64,000 nt of DNA from Bacteroidota bacterium (GCA_023427985.1 JAEYZM010000026.1:62001-126000); one strand, 5' to 3'; shown: positions 9,255 through 18,652, numbered from the stretch's first letter. The notes: generated by a model not told the origin, from the letters alone. A program made the numbers and translations.

Positions 9255-10670
9255 ATGAAAAAATTGATTAACCTTTCTGTAATTGCAGCGACTATTGGGA
9301 TGGCATTCTCGGTAGTTTCTTGTTCACAGAAATCTTCGTCCACAGGTTGGAAATACAACGATAAAAATAATGGTGGATTTCAGGTTTTCAAAAATGTAGA
9401 ACAAAAAACAGGTCCAGGTTTGGTACTTGTTGAAGGTGGTACATTCGTGATGGGATCTATGGAACAAGATCTTATGTACGATCACGATGCATTGGAGCGC
9501 CGTGTAACTGTGTCTTCTTTCTACATGGACGAAACAGAAGTATCAAACGTAAACTATCTGGAATATCTATATTGGCTTCAAAGAGTGTATGGTGCGGATT
9601 ATCCTGAAGTTTACAAAAAGGCTTTGCCAGATACATTAGTTTGGAGAAATCCAACTTCTTACAACGAGCCGTTTGTTGACAATTACTTAAGACATCCAGC
9701 ATATCAAAATTATCCTGTAGTTGGTGTATCTTGGGTACAAGCCAATGAATATTGTGCTTGGAGAACAGATCGCGTAAACGAGCAAATCCTAATTGATAAA
9801 GGAATATTAAGAGTAAATCCGAATCAAGTTAATGAAGATAATTTCAGTACAGAAGCCTATTTAGCTGGTCAGTATGAAGGTTTAGTTAAGAAAAATTTAA
9901 AAAATTTAGATCCTAACGGTGAGCCAACTAGAAGAGTAAGAGTTCAAGACGGGATTTTATTACCGAATTATCGTTTACCAACAGAATCTGAGTGGGAATA
10001 TGCTGCTAAAGCTTTAAAAGGTAATTCAAAATATGAAAACGTAAACGAGAAAAAATTATATTCTTGGAATGGTTTAGGCATGCGTGATAACATCGGAAGA
10101 GGTCAAGGTATTATGTATGCAAACTATAAGAGAGGAAGAGGTGATAATATGGGGGTTGCAGGTTATTTGAATGACAACTACGATATCACTGGACCAGTGA
10201 AAGCATTCTTGCCAAACGATTATGGCTTGTTTAATATGTCTGGAAATGTTTCAGAATGGGTAATGGATGTTTATCGTCCTTTATCACCTGAGGATAAGAA
10301 TGACTTTAATCCATTCAGAGGTAACGTGTATACAAAACCTCAATTGGATGCCGATGGCAATATCGCTGAAAAGGATAGTTTAGGTAGAATTAAGCGCGTA
10401 GTTGATTACGATACGTATGCAAATCCTGACAAGCGAGGCGAAGTTGATGATGAGTCAATGTACGCTTATGGTGTTGCAAGTATGGTAAATAATAAAGCAA
10501 GAGTTTACAAGGGTGGTTCATGGAATGATAGAGCATATTATTTAAATCCAGGAATTAGAAGATTCTTAGATGAAGAGGCTAGTACAGCGGATATAGGTTT
10601 CCGTTGCGCTATGGTTCGATTGGGATCACCAAACGGCGAAAAATTCAAAAAGAAAAGACCTAATAAATAA
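9255..10670 (+). CDS. gldJ: Gliding motility lipoprotein GldJ
   Basis: A lipoprotein signal peptide with lipobox VVSC (lipidated Cys23) precedes a formylglycine-generating-enzyme-like (SUMF1) domain. Typical features are GLVLVEGGTFVMGS near 55-68, VSSFYMDETEVSNVNYLEYL, RLPTESEWEYAAKA, NMSGNVSEWVMDVY and a closing YKGGSWNDRAYYLNPGIRRF. GldJ is a T9SS/gliding factor related to GldK, not an active sulfatase-maturing enzyme. The WKYNDKNNGGFQV stretch after the lipobox and the overall order match GldJ better than GldK. The gene is 59 bases after porP and ends at a strong terminator, so the two likely form one unit. Confidence 0.88.
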   Translation: MKKLINLSVIAATIGMAFSVVSCSQKSSSTGWKYNDKNNGGFQVFKNVEQKTGPGLVLVEGGTFVMGSMEQDLMYDHDALERRVTVSSFYMDETEVSNVNYLEYLYWLQRVYGADYPEVYKKALPDTLVWRNPTSYNEPFVDNYLRHPAYQNYPVVGVSWVQANEYCAWRTDRVNEQILIDKGILRVNPNQVNEDNFSTEAYLAGQYEGLVKKNLKNLDPNGEPTRRVRVQDGILLPNYRLPTESEWEYAAKALKGNSKYENVNEKKLYSWNGLGMRDNIGRGQGIMYANYKRGRGDNMGVAGYLNDNYDITGPVKAFLPNDYGLFNMSGNVSEWVMDVYRPLSPEDKNDFNPFRGNVYTKPQLDADGNIAEKDSLGRIKRVVDYDTYANPDKRGEVDDESMYAYGVASMVNNKARVYKGGSWNDRAYYLNPGIRRFLDEEASTADIGFRCAMVRLGSPNGEKFKKKRPNK

Positions 10671-10677
10671 AAATATT

Positions 10678-10703
10678 AGCCCCGAATTTCGGGGCTTTTT
10701 TTT
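10678..10703 (+). terminator. Rho-independent terminator after gldJ
   Basis: AGCCCCGAA and TTCGGGGCT form a 9-bp stem that is nearly self-closing, followed by nine T. It lies 7 bases after the gldJ stop. Confidence 0.9.
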
Positions 10704-10706
10704 GCG

Positions 10707-11495
10707 ATGAAATTAGAAGGCGGATATAATTTAAGTGGCGATCATGTCTATGACAAACATAAGCCTATATTAAGTATCATAACTGTAGTTTATAATAGTG
10801 AAGAGTATTTAGAAAGAACCATTCTCACTGTTCTCAATCAAACCTACGCCAACATTGAACATATTATTTTAGATGGAGCTTCTAAGGACAATACCCTAGA
10901 AATAATACGAAAGTATTCCAATAAAATAGCTTTTTGGAAATCTGAGCCCGATCAAGGTATTTACGATGCAATGAATAAAGCCCAAGGCTTTGCAACAGGT
11001 GACTATCTCATGTTTTTAAATTCAGGAGATGAATTTTGCACTAAGGATGTTGTCGAAAAAATATTTGATAGTACTATTGATTCAGCTGATGTGTATTATG
11101 GTGATACTATAATTACTGACGTAGAGGGCAAAGAAATTGGAAGTCGAAGATTAAGACCTCCTCGCAACTTGTATTGGACAGATTTTAGATATGGTATGCT
11201 AGTGTGCCACCAATCCATCATCATTAAGAAATCACTTTCGCAGAACTACAATACAGAGTATAGAATTGCGGCAGACATTGATTGGGCAATAAGGTCAATT
11301 AAAAATGCTGAACGAATTGTGAATGTGAACATTCCAATTTCTAAATTTATGGAAGGGGGCATGTCAACTCAACATCACAAAAGAGGTCTCAAAGAAAGAT
11401 ATATGATTTTAAAAAAGCATTTTGGGTTTATCCCGAATTTACTTACACATCTTTACTTTGTATTTAGGTTGGCAGTGCAAAAATTATTCACTTAA
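10707..11495 (+). CDS. Family 2 glycosyltransferase
   Basis: The 262-residue protein has a GT-A fold start PILSIITVVYNSEEYLERTI (residues 20-39), the LDGASKDNT turn and a DxD-like FLNSGDEF near 103-110, all typical of GT2 enzymes similar to WcaA-type polysaccharide transferases. There is no membrane segment, so it is a cytosolic or peripheral enzyme that adds a sugar to a lipid-linked or cell-surface glycan. Donor and acceptor are unknown. The start comes four bases after the gldJ terminator T-run, and its 3' end overlaps the convergent unknown gene by 12 bases. No other glycan genes are adjacent, so it stands alone here. Confidence 0.8.
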   Translation: MKLEGGYNLSGDHVYDKHKPILSIITVVYNSEEYLERTILTVLNQTYANIEHIILDGASKDNTLEIIRKYSNKIAFWKSEPDQGIYDAMNKAQGFATGDYLMFLNSGDEFCTKDVVEKIFDSTIDSADVYYGDTIITDVEGKEIGSRRLRPPRNLYWTDFRYGMLVCHQSIIIKKSLSQNYNTEYRIAADIDWAIRSIKNAERIVNVNIPISKFMEGGMSTQHHKRGLKERYMILKKHFGFIPNLLTHLYFVFRLAVQKLFT

Positions 11496-11996
11496 GAAGT
11501 TTTTAATAGCATTCCACCATTCCAATTTTATTTCTTGTTTTTGAGATAGTGTCTTAAGCGAAGAACAATGTAAGGTAGCAAGTCCATTTATTTCTACTTG
11601 TACGTGAAGTTTCTTGATAGATAAACTTGGGATTTCACCAAATGTAATTAGTTTATTAGGATTGAGATCATTTATAGTCCCCTCTATGCTTAAAGAAGCA
11701 TCTGATTTAGAAATTTCAATCAAAGCAATATCCTCTAAACTTAACTTCAAGGCCGATAAAGTTTTGGAAAATAAGTTCAATTCTTCTGAATTTGAACTTC
11801 CCGATTCGCTCGATAAAATAACTAGAATTTTTTTAGCAAAATCTCCTTTATATTCGGGTCGATGTAAAAGTGTTTGAGAATCCTCAGCTATATTGACGCC
11901 CTTATGCTCTTTAAATTCAGACTTTATATAATAAATGGGAGAGTCGAAAAGATATTTTAGTACATTCGGCTCATTTGCCATTAAATCTTCATTCAT
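11484..11996 (-). CDS. Unknown protein, possibly a divergent uracil-DNA-glycosylase-fold/HolD-like protein
   Basis: I do not recognise this 170-residue protein with certainty. It has no signal peptide or membrane helix. The visible pattern is a strand KKILVILSS, a helix pair LFSKTLSALKLSLEDIALIEI, a strand LITFGEIPSL, and a closing LATLHCSSLKTLSQ with WWNAIKNFL. That order (strand, helix, glycine turn, short 'H-x-S-L' segment, Trp-containing last helix) recalls uracil-DNA-glycosylase-fold proteins that have lost catalysis, including the DNA polymerase III psi subunit HolD. This is a hypothesis from pattern alone. The ATG at 11996 is preferred over a TTG at 12053 because a -7 box lies directly before it. 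It diverges from the PPIase gene at 12101. Confidence 0.6.
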   Translation of the reverse strand: MNEDLMANEPNVLKYLFDSPIYYIKSEFKEHKGVNIAEDSQTLLHRPEYKGDFAKKILVILSSESGSSNSEELNLFSKTLSALKLSLEDIALIEISKSDASLSIEGTINDLNPNKLITFGEIPSLSIKKLHVQVEINGLATLHCSSLKTLSQKQEIKLEWWNAIKNFLSE

Positions 11997-12000
11997 TTTA

Positions 12001-12008
12001 CAAAGATA
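12001..12008 (-). promoter_or_regulatory. -7 box TATCTTTG before the unknown gene
   Basis: Minus-strand TATCTTTG ends four bases before the ATG at 11996, implying a leaderless or near-leaderless transcript. No -33 partner is clear. Confidence 0.4.
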
Positions 12009-12100
12009 ATAAAGGATATTATATACGAAATGCCTTATTTTACGTTGTAACAATTGAAAATTATTCTATTTTAGCATGCACAAAAAATAAGAAAAGAAAG

Positions 12101-14062
12101 ATGATGAACGTGTACAAAAAAATTTTAATTACAGTTATTGCATTTTTAATCAATTTTGGCGTTTCTGCTCAAAATTCTGATATTATTTTAAGCGTTGGTC
12201 CAGAAAAGATTACAAAAAAAGAGTTTGAATATGTTTTTAAAAAGAACAATAAAAACTCTGAAAATCCAACTGAATCTAGCTTGCGAGAGTATCTAGACTT
12301 GTACATTAATTACAAGCTTAAAGTAATTGAAGCGAAAAGTCTAGGAATGGATACTGTTAATACTTTTATCAAAGAACTTTCGGGATATAGGAAACAACTC
12401 GCTGCACCTTACTTAACGGATAAAGAAGTAAATGAGCGATTAGTGAAAGAAGCTTTTGACAGATCAAGAGTAGAAATAAGAGCATCACATATCTTAGTAT
12501 CATGCAGCTGGGATGCAAGTCCAAAAGATACGCTAATAGCGTATAATAAAATTATGAACTTGCGTAGAAGAGTGGTTGATAAAAAAGAGGATTTTGGGAA
12601 AGTTGCATTAGAAGCATCTACCGATCCATCGGCAAAATCAAACAAAGGTGACTTAGGATACTTTAGTGTTTTCTCAATGGTTTATCCATTCGAAAACATA
12701 TGTTATAATACTAAGCCTGGAACGATTAGTGCTCCTGTTCGAACAAAATTTGGTTATCATTTAGTAAAGGTGCAAGATGTAAGGCCAGCTAATGGTGAAG
12801 TTAAAGCATCTCATATTATGATTCGTTTAGCTGAAAAGTCTACTAAAGAAGATTCATTAAAGGCAAAACAAAAGATTGATGAAATCTACAAGAAACTCGT
12901 AGCTGGCGAAAGATTTGAAGATTTAGCAAGACAATTTTCAGATGATAAACAAAGTGCTAAAAATGGAGGAGCCTTACCGTATTTTACTGCTGGGAAAATG
13001 GTGTTGGAGTTTGAAAAAGAAGTATTTGATTTAAAAGCTGTTGGCGAGTACTCAAAACCATTTATAACGAGTTACGGTTGGCATATTGTCAAATTGCTTG
13101 ACAGAAAACCACTACCAAGTTACGATGAAATGAAAAAAGAATTAGTTGCTAAAGTGGGGAAAGATTCTCGTTCTGATTTGAATAAAGAATCATTCATTAC
13201 AAAACTTAAAAAACAATATTCTTTTAAAGAAAATAGAGTTGCATTAAATAAATTTTATGACAAAGCTGATACTGCGATAGGTACTTTCCAATTTAAAAAG
13301 GAACAAGCTGTAAACCCTAATGATTTGTTGTTCAGTTTAGATACAAAGAATTACTATATAAAAGATTTTGCAGCTTATATACAACAGAATCAAGTTGCAC
13401 TAGTTAAAGAAAACATTTCTAGATTTCGTAGAGAGTTATACGATAGTTATGTCAACAAAATCATAATGGATTATGAAGAATCGCGTCTTGAGCAGAAATA
13501 TCCAGAATTTAAGGCCTTAATTGAAGAGTATAGAGATGGAATTCTTCTCTTCGATTTAACAGATAAAAAAGTTTGGTCGGCAGCAGTAAAAGATACGCTT
13601 GGATTAGAAGAGTTTTATAAGCAGAATATAAATAAATACATGTGGAAAGACAGATTAGACGCTGTTATATACACTTGTGCAAATGAAGCTGTCGCGAAAG
13701 ATGTGCGAAAACTTATAAAGAATAAAAAGATTAGTCAGGATTCTTTACTAAGAAGGATTAATAAAAGCAATCCACTGGATTTAACTATTAAAGCAGATAA
13801 ATTCGAAAAAACAGAGAACGCTATTATTGATCAAATAGAATGGAAAAAAGGAGTTACACAAAATATGAGCATGAACAACTCCATTGTTTTTGTAAATGTA
13901 AAAAATGTTTTAAAAGCAGAGCCTAAAAAACTTTCAGAAATAAGAGGTGTTGTGACTTCAGATTATCAATCTTATTTAGAAAAGAAATGGCTTGAAGAAC
14001 TCAGACTGAAATATAAAGTTGAGGTGAATGAAAATGTTTTCAAGACATTAATAAAAAATTAA
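12101..14062 (+). CDS. Periplasmic peptidylprolyl isomerase with two parvulin domains
   Basis: The 653-residue protein begins with a signal peptide (MMNVYKKILITVIAFLINFG, cleavage after VSAQ near 24). A SurA-N-like helical segment (about 30-120) precedes two parvulin PpiC domains at about 124-228 (RASHILVS ... FGYHLVKVQD) and 235-336 (KASHIMIRL ... YGWHIVKLLD). A helical C-terminal region of some 300 residues follows. Such proteins help outer-membrane and secreted proteins fold. A reading frame extends upstream to 11975, but the signal peptide fixes the start at 12101 or 12104. It heads a run of three related folding factors with moxR behind them. Confidence 0.85.
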   Translation: MMNVYKKILITVIAFLINFGVSAQNSDIILSVGPEKITKKEFEYVFKKNNKNSENPTESSLREYLDLYINYKLKVIEAKSLGMDTVNTFIKELSGYRKQLAAPYLTDKEVNERLVKEAFDRSRVEIRASHILVSCSWDASPKDTLIAYNKIMNLRRRVVDKKEDFGKVALEASTDPSAKSNKGDLGYFSVFSMVYPFENICYNTKPGTISAPVRTKFGYHLVKVQDVRPANGEVKASHIMIRLAEKSTKEDSLKAKQKIDEIYKKLVAGERFEDLARQFSDDKQSAKNGGALPYFTAGKMVLEFEKEVFDLKAVGEYSKPFITSYGWHIVKLLDRKPLPSYDEMKKELVAKVGKDSRSDLNKESFITKLKKQYSFKENRVALNKFYDKADTAIGTFQFKKEQAVNPNDLLFSLDTKNYYIKDFAAYIQQNQVALVKENISRFRRELYDSYVNKIIMDYEESRLEQKYPEFKALIEEYRDGILLFDLTDKKVWSAAVKDTLGLEEFYKQNINKYMWKDRLDAVIYTCANEAVAKDVRKLIKNKKISQDSLLRRINKSNPLDLTIKADKFEKTENAIIDQIEWKKGVTQNMSMNNSIVFVNVKNVLKAEPKKLSEIRGVVTSDYQSYLEKKWLEELRLKYKVEVNENVFKTLIKN

Positions 14063-14066
14063 TCAT

Positions 14067-14084
14067 AGCCGGTGCATACCGGCT
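14067..14084 (+). terminator. Hairpin between the first and second folding-factor genes
   Basis: AGCCGGT, loop GCAT and ACCGGCT make a perfect 7-bp stem, but it is followed by TGAATTTTT rather than a clean T-run, and the next ATG comes ten bases later. It may be a weak terminator or an attenuator/stabiliser inside the operon. Confidence 0.5.
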
Positions 14085-14093
14085 TGAATTTTT

Positions 14094-14951
14094 ATGAAAT
14101 TATATTTAGTAGGTATATTAATTCTTTTAAGTTCATGTGAATTTATAAAAAGGAATCTAGGCTTTAAAGAAAAGGCAGTAGCTAGAGTTCATGATGCTTA
14201 TTTATATCCATCTGATTTAGTTGGATTAGTTCCTAAAGGTAGTACCAAAGAAGATAGTGTAACAATAGTTCAGTCGTATATAGAAAACTGGATCAGACAA
14301 ACATTACTAATTAAACAAGCGGAAGAAAATGTTGAGATAGATATGGAATCTATAGAGCAACAAATTGAAAATTACAAATCTTCATTATTGATATATGCAT
14401 ACGAGCAACAATTAGTCGCAGAGAAACTAGATACTGCGGTAACATCGGCACAAATAAAAGCGTATTATGAAGCAAATAAAGAAAATTTTGAGTTAAAGAA
14501 AACGATTTTAAAAGCATCATACATTCAGTTGCCCAAAAAAGCTATCAGGATAGAAAATGCAATTAAATGGTTTAAGTCGACAAAAGAGAAAGACAGACAA
14601 GAACTAGAAACTTATTGCATGCAATTTTCGCCTGACTTTAATTTAGTAGATACTACATGGATTTATTTTGATCAACTTGCAGAAATAGTGCCCCTGGATA
14701 AATTATCAGAAAGTTCAGTATTGCAAAAAAACAATTACATTCAATTATCTGATGATGAATTTGTATACCTTGTGAAAATTAAAGATTTCATGTATAAAGA
14801 AAGTATTTCACCATTAGAAATGGAGAAAGAAAGCATAAGAAATATTATCATCAATAAAAGAAAAGTAGAATTGATTGATAAATCAGAAAAAGAAGTATAT
14901 CAAAGAGCAAGAGAAAATAATGACATTGAAATATTTAAAATTGAAGAATAG
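14094..14951 (+). CDS. SurA-like lipoprotein lacking a clear PPIase domain
   Basis: The 285-residue product has a very short lipoprotein signal (lipobox LSSC, lipidated Cys15), then a SurA-N-like region (AVARVHDAYLYPSDL, followed by long helices with IENWIRQTLLIKQAEE). The middle region where a parvulin domain would sit has no recognisable active-site signature. It is therefore best read as a chaperone-type relative of SurA anchored in the periplasm. It sits between two true parvulin proteins; its 3' end overlaps the next start by 32 bases, so the three are probably made together. A dedicated outer-membrane or T9SS folding role is plausible but not shown. Confidence 0.65.
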   Translation: MKLYLVGILILLSSCEFIKRNLGFKEKAVARVHDAYLYPSDLVGLVPKGSTKEDSVTIVQSYIENWIRQTLLIKQAEENVEIDMESIEQQIENYKSSLLIYAYEQQLVAEKLDTAVTSAQIKAYYEANKENFELKKTILKASYIQLPKKAIRIENAIKWFKSTKEKDRQELETYCMQFSPDFNLVDTTWIYFDQLAEIVPLDKLSESSVLQKNNYIQLSDDEFVYLVKIKDFMYKESISPLEMEKESIRNIIINKRKVELIDKSEKEVYQRARENNDIEIFKIEE

Positions 14952-16314
14952 TAGAAATTATATTCTTGCATTTTTATTGGTACTTATATCAATAATAGGA
15001 TACGCACAACCTGCAGCTAAAACTGCAGACCGAATTGTAGCTGTCTTAGGGGAGAGTATTATATTGCAGTCGGAAGTTGATGGACAATTTGCACAATACA
15101 TTGCACAAGGGTACAAACAAGATGAAAATTTAAAATGTCAAATTGTTGATGCATTGCTAACGCAAAAGTTATTGCAACATCAAGGTCAAATAGATAGTTT
15201 GGAAATTTCTGAGCAGCAAGTAGAGGATGAAATCAATCGAAGATTAAAATACTTTATCACTCAAATAGGATCACAAGAGAAGCTAGAGCAATTCATAGGC
15301 AAGACCGTATTAGAATTTAAAGAGGAATTGCGAGAAGATGTGCGCGCGGTAATTATGGCGCAAAATATGCAAGCTGAAATCACGAGAAATGTAGTGGTAA
15401 CACCCAATGAAATTAAGAAGTTTTACGATGAAATTCCTCGAGATAGTTTGCCGTATTTCAATAAAGAAGTGAGTATAGCTGTTATAGTTAAAAAGCCTGA
15501 ATTGAGTGTAAAGGCAAAACAAGATGCAAAAAACAAATTGGAAGATTTAAGAAAAAGAGTAGCAAACGGTGAAGACTTTTCTACACTTGCGATTTTATAT
15601 TCACAAGATGGTTCTGCGAAAAATGGTGGAGAGTTAGGATTCGTAGGACGGGGGGAGCTAGTAAAAGCATTTGAATCAGTTGCGTTTAAATTAAAGCCCG
15701 GTGAACTTTCTCAAGTTGTAGAAACAGAATTTGGGTTTCACATTGTACAGTTAATTGAGAGAAGAGGTGAACAAGTTAATGTACGTCATATATTAATTAA
15801 GCCATCCATTGAGTATTCAGATCTACTAAAGGCAAAATCTTTTTTAGATAGCATTTATACTTTGATACTTACAGACAAAATGACCTTTGCAGAAGCGGCA
15901 CTGAAATTTTCTGATGATGAATCAACTAAAAATAATGGTGGGCTAATGCAAAATCCACAAGATGGCTCCAATAAAATACCAACAGATCAATTGGATCCCA
16001 CTGTATATTTTCAAATTGAAAATATGAAAGTTGGAGAAATTTCACAAGCACAGCTATATAGAACTCCAAGTGGCGATCAACAATACAGAATGATACAATA
16101 CGTTTCTAAAACGGATCCTCATCAAGCAAATCTGAAAGATGATTATCAGAAAATTCAACAAGCTGCACTTAGTAATAAACAAAACAAAGTGATGGCAGAT
16201 TGGTTCAAAAAAAAGAGGGCCTCTACATACATCAAAATTGCAGATGATTTTGAAAATTGTGAAATGTTGAAGCCATGGTTTAATGAAAGTGCGAATGCAT
16301 TAAAAAATAAATAG
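14920..16314 (+). CDS. surA: SurA-type peptidylprolyl isomerase
   Basis: The 464-residue length, signal peptide (cleavage after GYAQ near 30) and domain order match SurA: an N-terminal chaperone module beginning TADRIVAVLGESIILQSEVD (about 35-54), a first parvulin domain at about 180-282 (ending TEFGFHIVQLIE) and a second at about 287-395 (starting VNVRHILIK). SurA escorts unfolded outer-membrane proteins through the periplasm. The ATG at 14920 is chosen as the start of the signal peptide; the frame is open upstream to 14875. It is followed two bases later by moxR. Confidence 0.88.
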   Translation: MTLKYLKLKNSRNYILAFLLVLISIIGYAQPAAKTADRIVAVLGESIILQSEVDGQFAQYIAQGYKQDENLKCQIVDALLTQKLLQHQGQIDSLEISEQQVEDEINRRLKYFITQIGSQEKLEQFIGKTVLEFKEELREDVRAVIMAQNMQAEITRNVVVTPNEIKKFYDEIPRDSLPYFNKEVSIAVIVKKPELSVKAKQDAKNKLEDLRKRVANGEDFSTLAILYSQDGSAKNGGELGFVGRGELVKAFESVAFKLKPGELSQVVETEFGFHIVQLIERRGEQVNVRHILIKPSIEYSDLLKAKSFLDSIYTLILTDKMTFAEAALKFSDDESTKNNGGLMQNPQDGSNKIPTDQLDPTVYFQIENMKVGEISQAQLYRTPSGDQQYRMIQYVSKTDPHQANLKDDYQKIQQAALSNKQNKVMADWFKKKRASTYIKIADDFENCEMLKPWFNESANALKNK

Positions 16315-16316
16315 TT

Positions 16317-17279
16317 ATGTATAAATCTGAAGTTGAGGCGATAGATGCATTGGCATCTTATTACAAAGAGATTAAATCAGAGATTGCTAAAGTCATAGTA
16401 GGGCAAGACGATATTTTAAAGTCTGTATTAATTTCAATTTTCAGCAACGGACACTGTTTATTAGTTGGTGTGCCAGGATTGGCAAAAACATTATTGGTGC
16501 AAACAGTTGGGAAAGTATTGGACTTAAGTAGCAGTAGAATTCAGTTTACTCCAGATTTAATGCCCTCAGATATTACTGGTGCGGAGATATTAGATGAACA
16601 TCGTAATTTTAAATTTATAAGAGGTCCAATATTTGCAAATATTGTACTAGCAGATGAAATCAATAGAACCCCTCCAAAAACACAGGCGGCATTACTAGAA
16701 GCGATGCAAGAACGCTCTGTAACGGCAGCGGGTGTACATCATAAATTACCCGATCCATTTTTCGTTTTAGCAACACAAAATCCTATTGAACAAGAGGGGA
16801 CTTATCCTTTACCAGAAGCACAATTGGATCGATTCATGTTTAATGTATACCTCGATTATCCAAGCTTGCAAGAAGAATTGCAAATTGTAAAAGGCACAAC
16901 ATCGAATCAAAAAGCAGAATTGAAGAAAATTATTTCTGCAGAACAAATTATTTATTTTCAACAACTCGTTCGTTCGATGCCTGTTACGGATCATGTTCTT
17001 GAATATGCAGTTCGATTAAGCGCCAAAACCAGACCCAACAGGCCTGAAGCTACAGAGATGGTAAATTCTTATTTAAGTTGGGGGGCTGGTCCAAGAGCAT
17101 CACAGTATTTAGTGTTAGGAGCTAAATGCCACGCTGCGATTTCAGGAAAATATTCACCAGATATAGAAGATGTGAAAGCTATAGCATTGCCTATTCTAAG
17201 ACATAGAATTGTTCGCAATTACAAGGCAGAAGCTGAATCGGTAAGTATCGAACAAATCATTGAGAGTTTAATCAAGTAA
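16317..17279 (+). CDS. MoxR-family AAA+ ATPase
   Basis: The 320-residue protein has Walker A GVPGLAKT (51-58), Walker B IVLADEIN (about 109-115), sensor ATQNPIEQEGTYPLPEAQLDRF and an arginine-finger region RASQYLVLGAK. It fits the MoxR/RavA class of AAA+ ATPases, which act as chaperones assembling other proteins, commonly together with VWA-domain partners. No VWA or DUF58 gene follows; instead the gene ends an operon of periplasmic folding factors and is convergent with an RNA methyltransferase. The client is unknown. Confidence 0.9.
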   Translation: MYKSEVEAIDALASYYKEIKSEIAKVIVGQDDILKSVLISIFSNGHCLLVGVPGLAKTLLVQTVGKVLDLSSSRIQFTPDLMPSDITGAEILDEHRNFKFIRGPIFANIVLADEINRTPPKTQAALLEAMQERSVTAAGVHHKLPDPFFVLATQNPIEQEGTYPLPEAQLDRFMFNVYLDYPSLQEELQIVKGTTSNQKAELKKIISAEQIIYFQQLVRSMPVTDHVLEYAVRLSAKTRPNRPEATEMVNSYLSWGAGPRASQYLVLGAKCHAAISGKYSPDIEDVKAIALPILRHRIVRNYKAEAESVSIEQIIESLIK

Positions 17280-17281
17280 TG

Positions 17282-18649
17282 TCAATTCATTTCCGATCGA
17301 ATCCGCCACTCTTTTGGGTAGTGATTGTTCATTCTATTTCCCATGAGTTTTGCGAATCCTAAATTGGCTTTTTCGTATCTCATAATTTTCCAGCCTTTTG
17401 CCGATGTGTTGAGGTTGAAATTATTTTTCTGCAGGTAAGATATTGCTTCTTCATAAGATAAATCAACACTGTCGAAATATTCTGTTGCAAAATCACTCAA
17501 TGCATAGGTATGTTCAGGGATTAATTCATCTCTAATCAGCTGACCCATATTAAGCCCAAATTTTTTAATGCGTAATGATGTGTTTAATATTCCTAACATC
17601 TCTTTCTCTAAAGTTGCAGGAAAACATAAGACGGATTGCTCGTGTGTTATGCAATTGTACTGAGAGGTATCCATATAATTTTGAATGACCTGCTTATCTT
17701 TTTTATTCAAGAAGTTATTGTCTTTTTTGACTTTTGGCCAATAGGAATTTTCAGTTGAAATCTTCCGCATAACAGACAAAAAGAATCCTTCGCCTTTAAT
17801 TTTATGGGGGTAAAAATGGTAACCATAAATGCTGTGGCCTTTCGTCTCTACACGTTCAATAATTCCATCATATTGTTCTATTGGGATGCGTATACTTTCC
17901 CATTCTCCACTTTCAAATAATTGTGTAACTGGATCAACATCTTCTTTTAGATTGTATGTACATGTACTATAAATTAAAACTCCCCCCTCTTTTACAAGAT
18001 CAGCCGCTTCGTTTATGATTCTAGTTTGTCTCGATGAACATATGTTTACATTATTTAAACTCCATTCTTGAATGGCGTCTGGATCTTTTCGAAACATTCC
18101 TTCTCCTGAACAAGGTGCGTCTATGAGTACGACATCGAAACAACTTTGAAATGCTTTAAAATGTTCGGGTTCGTTATTGGTCACTATACAATTGGCTCTT
18201 CCCCATTTACTAATATTCTCAACTAATATACTTGCTCTTGTAGATATTACTTCATTGCTTATAAGTAAACTATTTTGAGAAATCAACGATAACAAATGTG
18301 TGCTTTTCCCTCCTGGTGCTGCACATAAATCCAATACTTTTAAATCCTCTTTCAAATTCACAGAATTAAGCAATGCCTGTTCTATAAACATAGATGAAGC
18401 CTCTTGCACATAATAGTGACCCGCATGAAAATATGGATCAAATGTAAATGAAGGCCTGTTTTTCAAATAATATGCATTAGAGGCCCATGCTACTGAGGCG
18501 TCAATTTCTAGGTGGCTTGAGCTTGTTTTATAAGGATTGAAACGAATACTCGTTGGTGCCACTTGATTCAATGAATGTAGAAATTGATCGTATTCTTCAT
18601 TCAATTGCAATCGCATTAGGGCTTCAAAATCAGCAGGTAATTGGAGCAT
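17282..18649 (-). CDS. NOL1/NOP2/Sun-family RNA m5C methyltransferase (RsmF-like)
   Basis: The 455-residue enzyme contains the SAM site VLDLCAAPGGKSTHLLSLI (105-123), the DAPCSGEGMFR motif with Cys180 and the catalytic IYSTCTYN with Cys230, the two cysteines used in cytosine-5 RNA methylation. A C-terminal extension of roughly 170 residues resembles the RsmF-type RNA-binding tail (ends with LGFAKLMGNRMNNHYPKEWR). Length and tail suggest an rRNA methyltransferase such as RsmF rather than RsmB, but the exact site is unknown. The gene is convergent with moxR, two bases apart. A -7 box ends three bases before its ATG. Confidence 0.88.
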   Translation of the reverse strand: MLQLPADFEALMRLQLNEEYDQFLHSLNQVAPTSIRFNPYKTSSSHLEIDASVAWASNAYYLKNRPSFTFDPYFHAGHYYVQEASSMFIEQALLNSVNLKEDLKVLDLCAAPGGKSTHLLSLISQNSLLISNEVISTRASILVENISKWGRANCIVTNNEPEHFKAFQSCFDVVLIDAPCSGEGMFRKDPDAIQEWSLNNVNICSSRQTRIINEAADLVKEGGVLIYSTCTYNLKEDVDPVTQLFESGEWESIRIPIEQYDGIIERVETKGHSIYGYHFYPHKIKGEGFFLSVMRKISTENSYWPKVKKDNNFLNKKDKQVIQNYMDTSQYNCITHEQSVLCFPATLEKEMLGILNTSLRIKKFGLNMGQLIRDELIPEHTYALSDFATEYFDSVDLSYEEAISYLQKNNFNLNTSAKGWKIMRYEKANLGFAKLMGNRMNNHYPKEWRIRSEMN

Positions 18650-18652
18650 TCA

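Noticed and set aside
11975..12100. 42-residue N-terminal extension of the first PPIase gene
   Set aside because: It would bury the signal peptide and overlap the divergent unknown gene; the start at 12101 gives a normal secretory N-terminus.
14067..14084. Hairpin as a definite operon end between the two folding-factor genes
   Set aside because: The T-run is poor and the next ATG follows at once, so I list it only as a weak hairpin.
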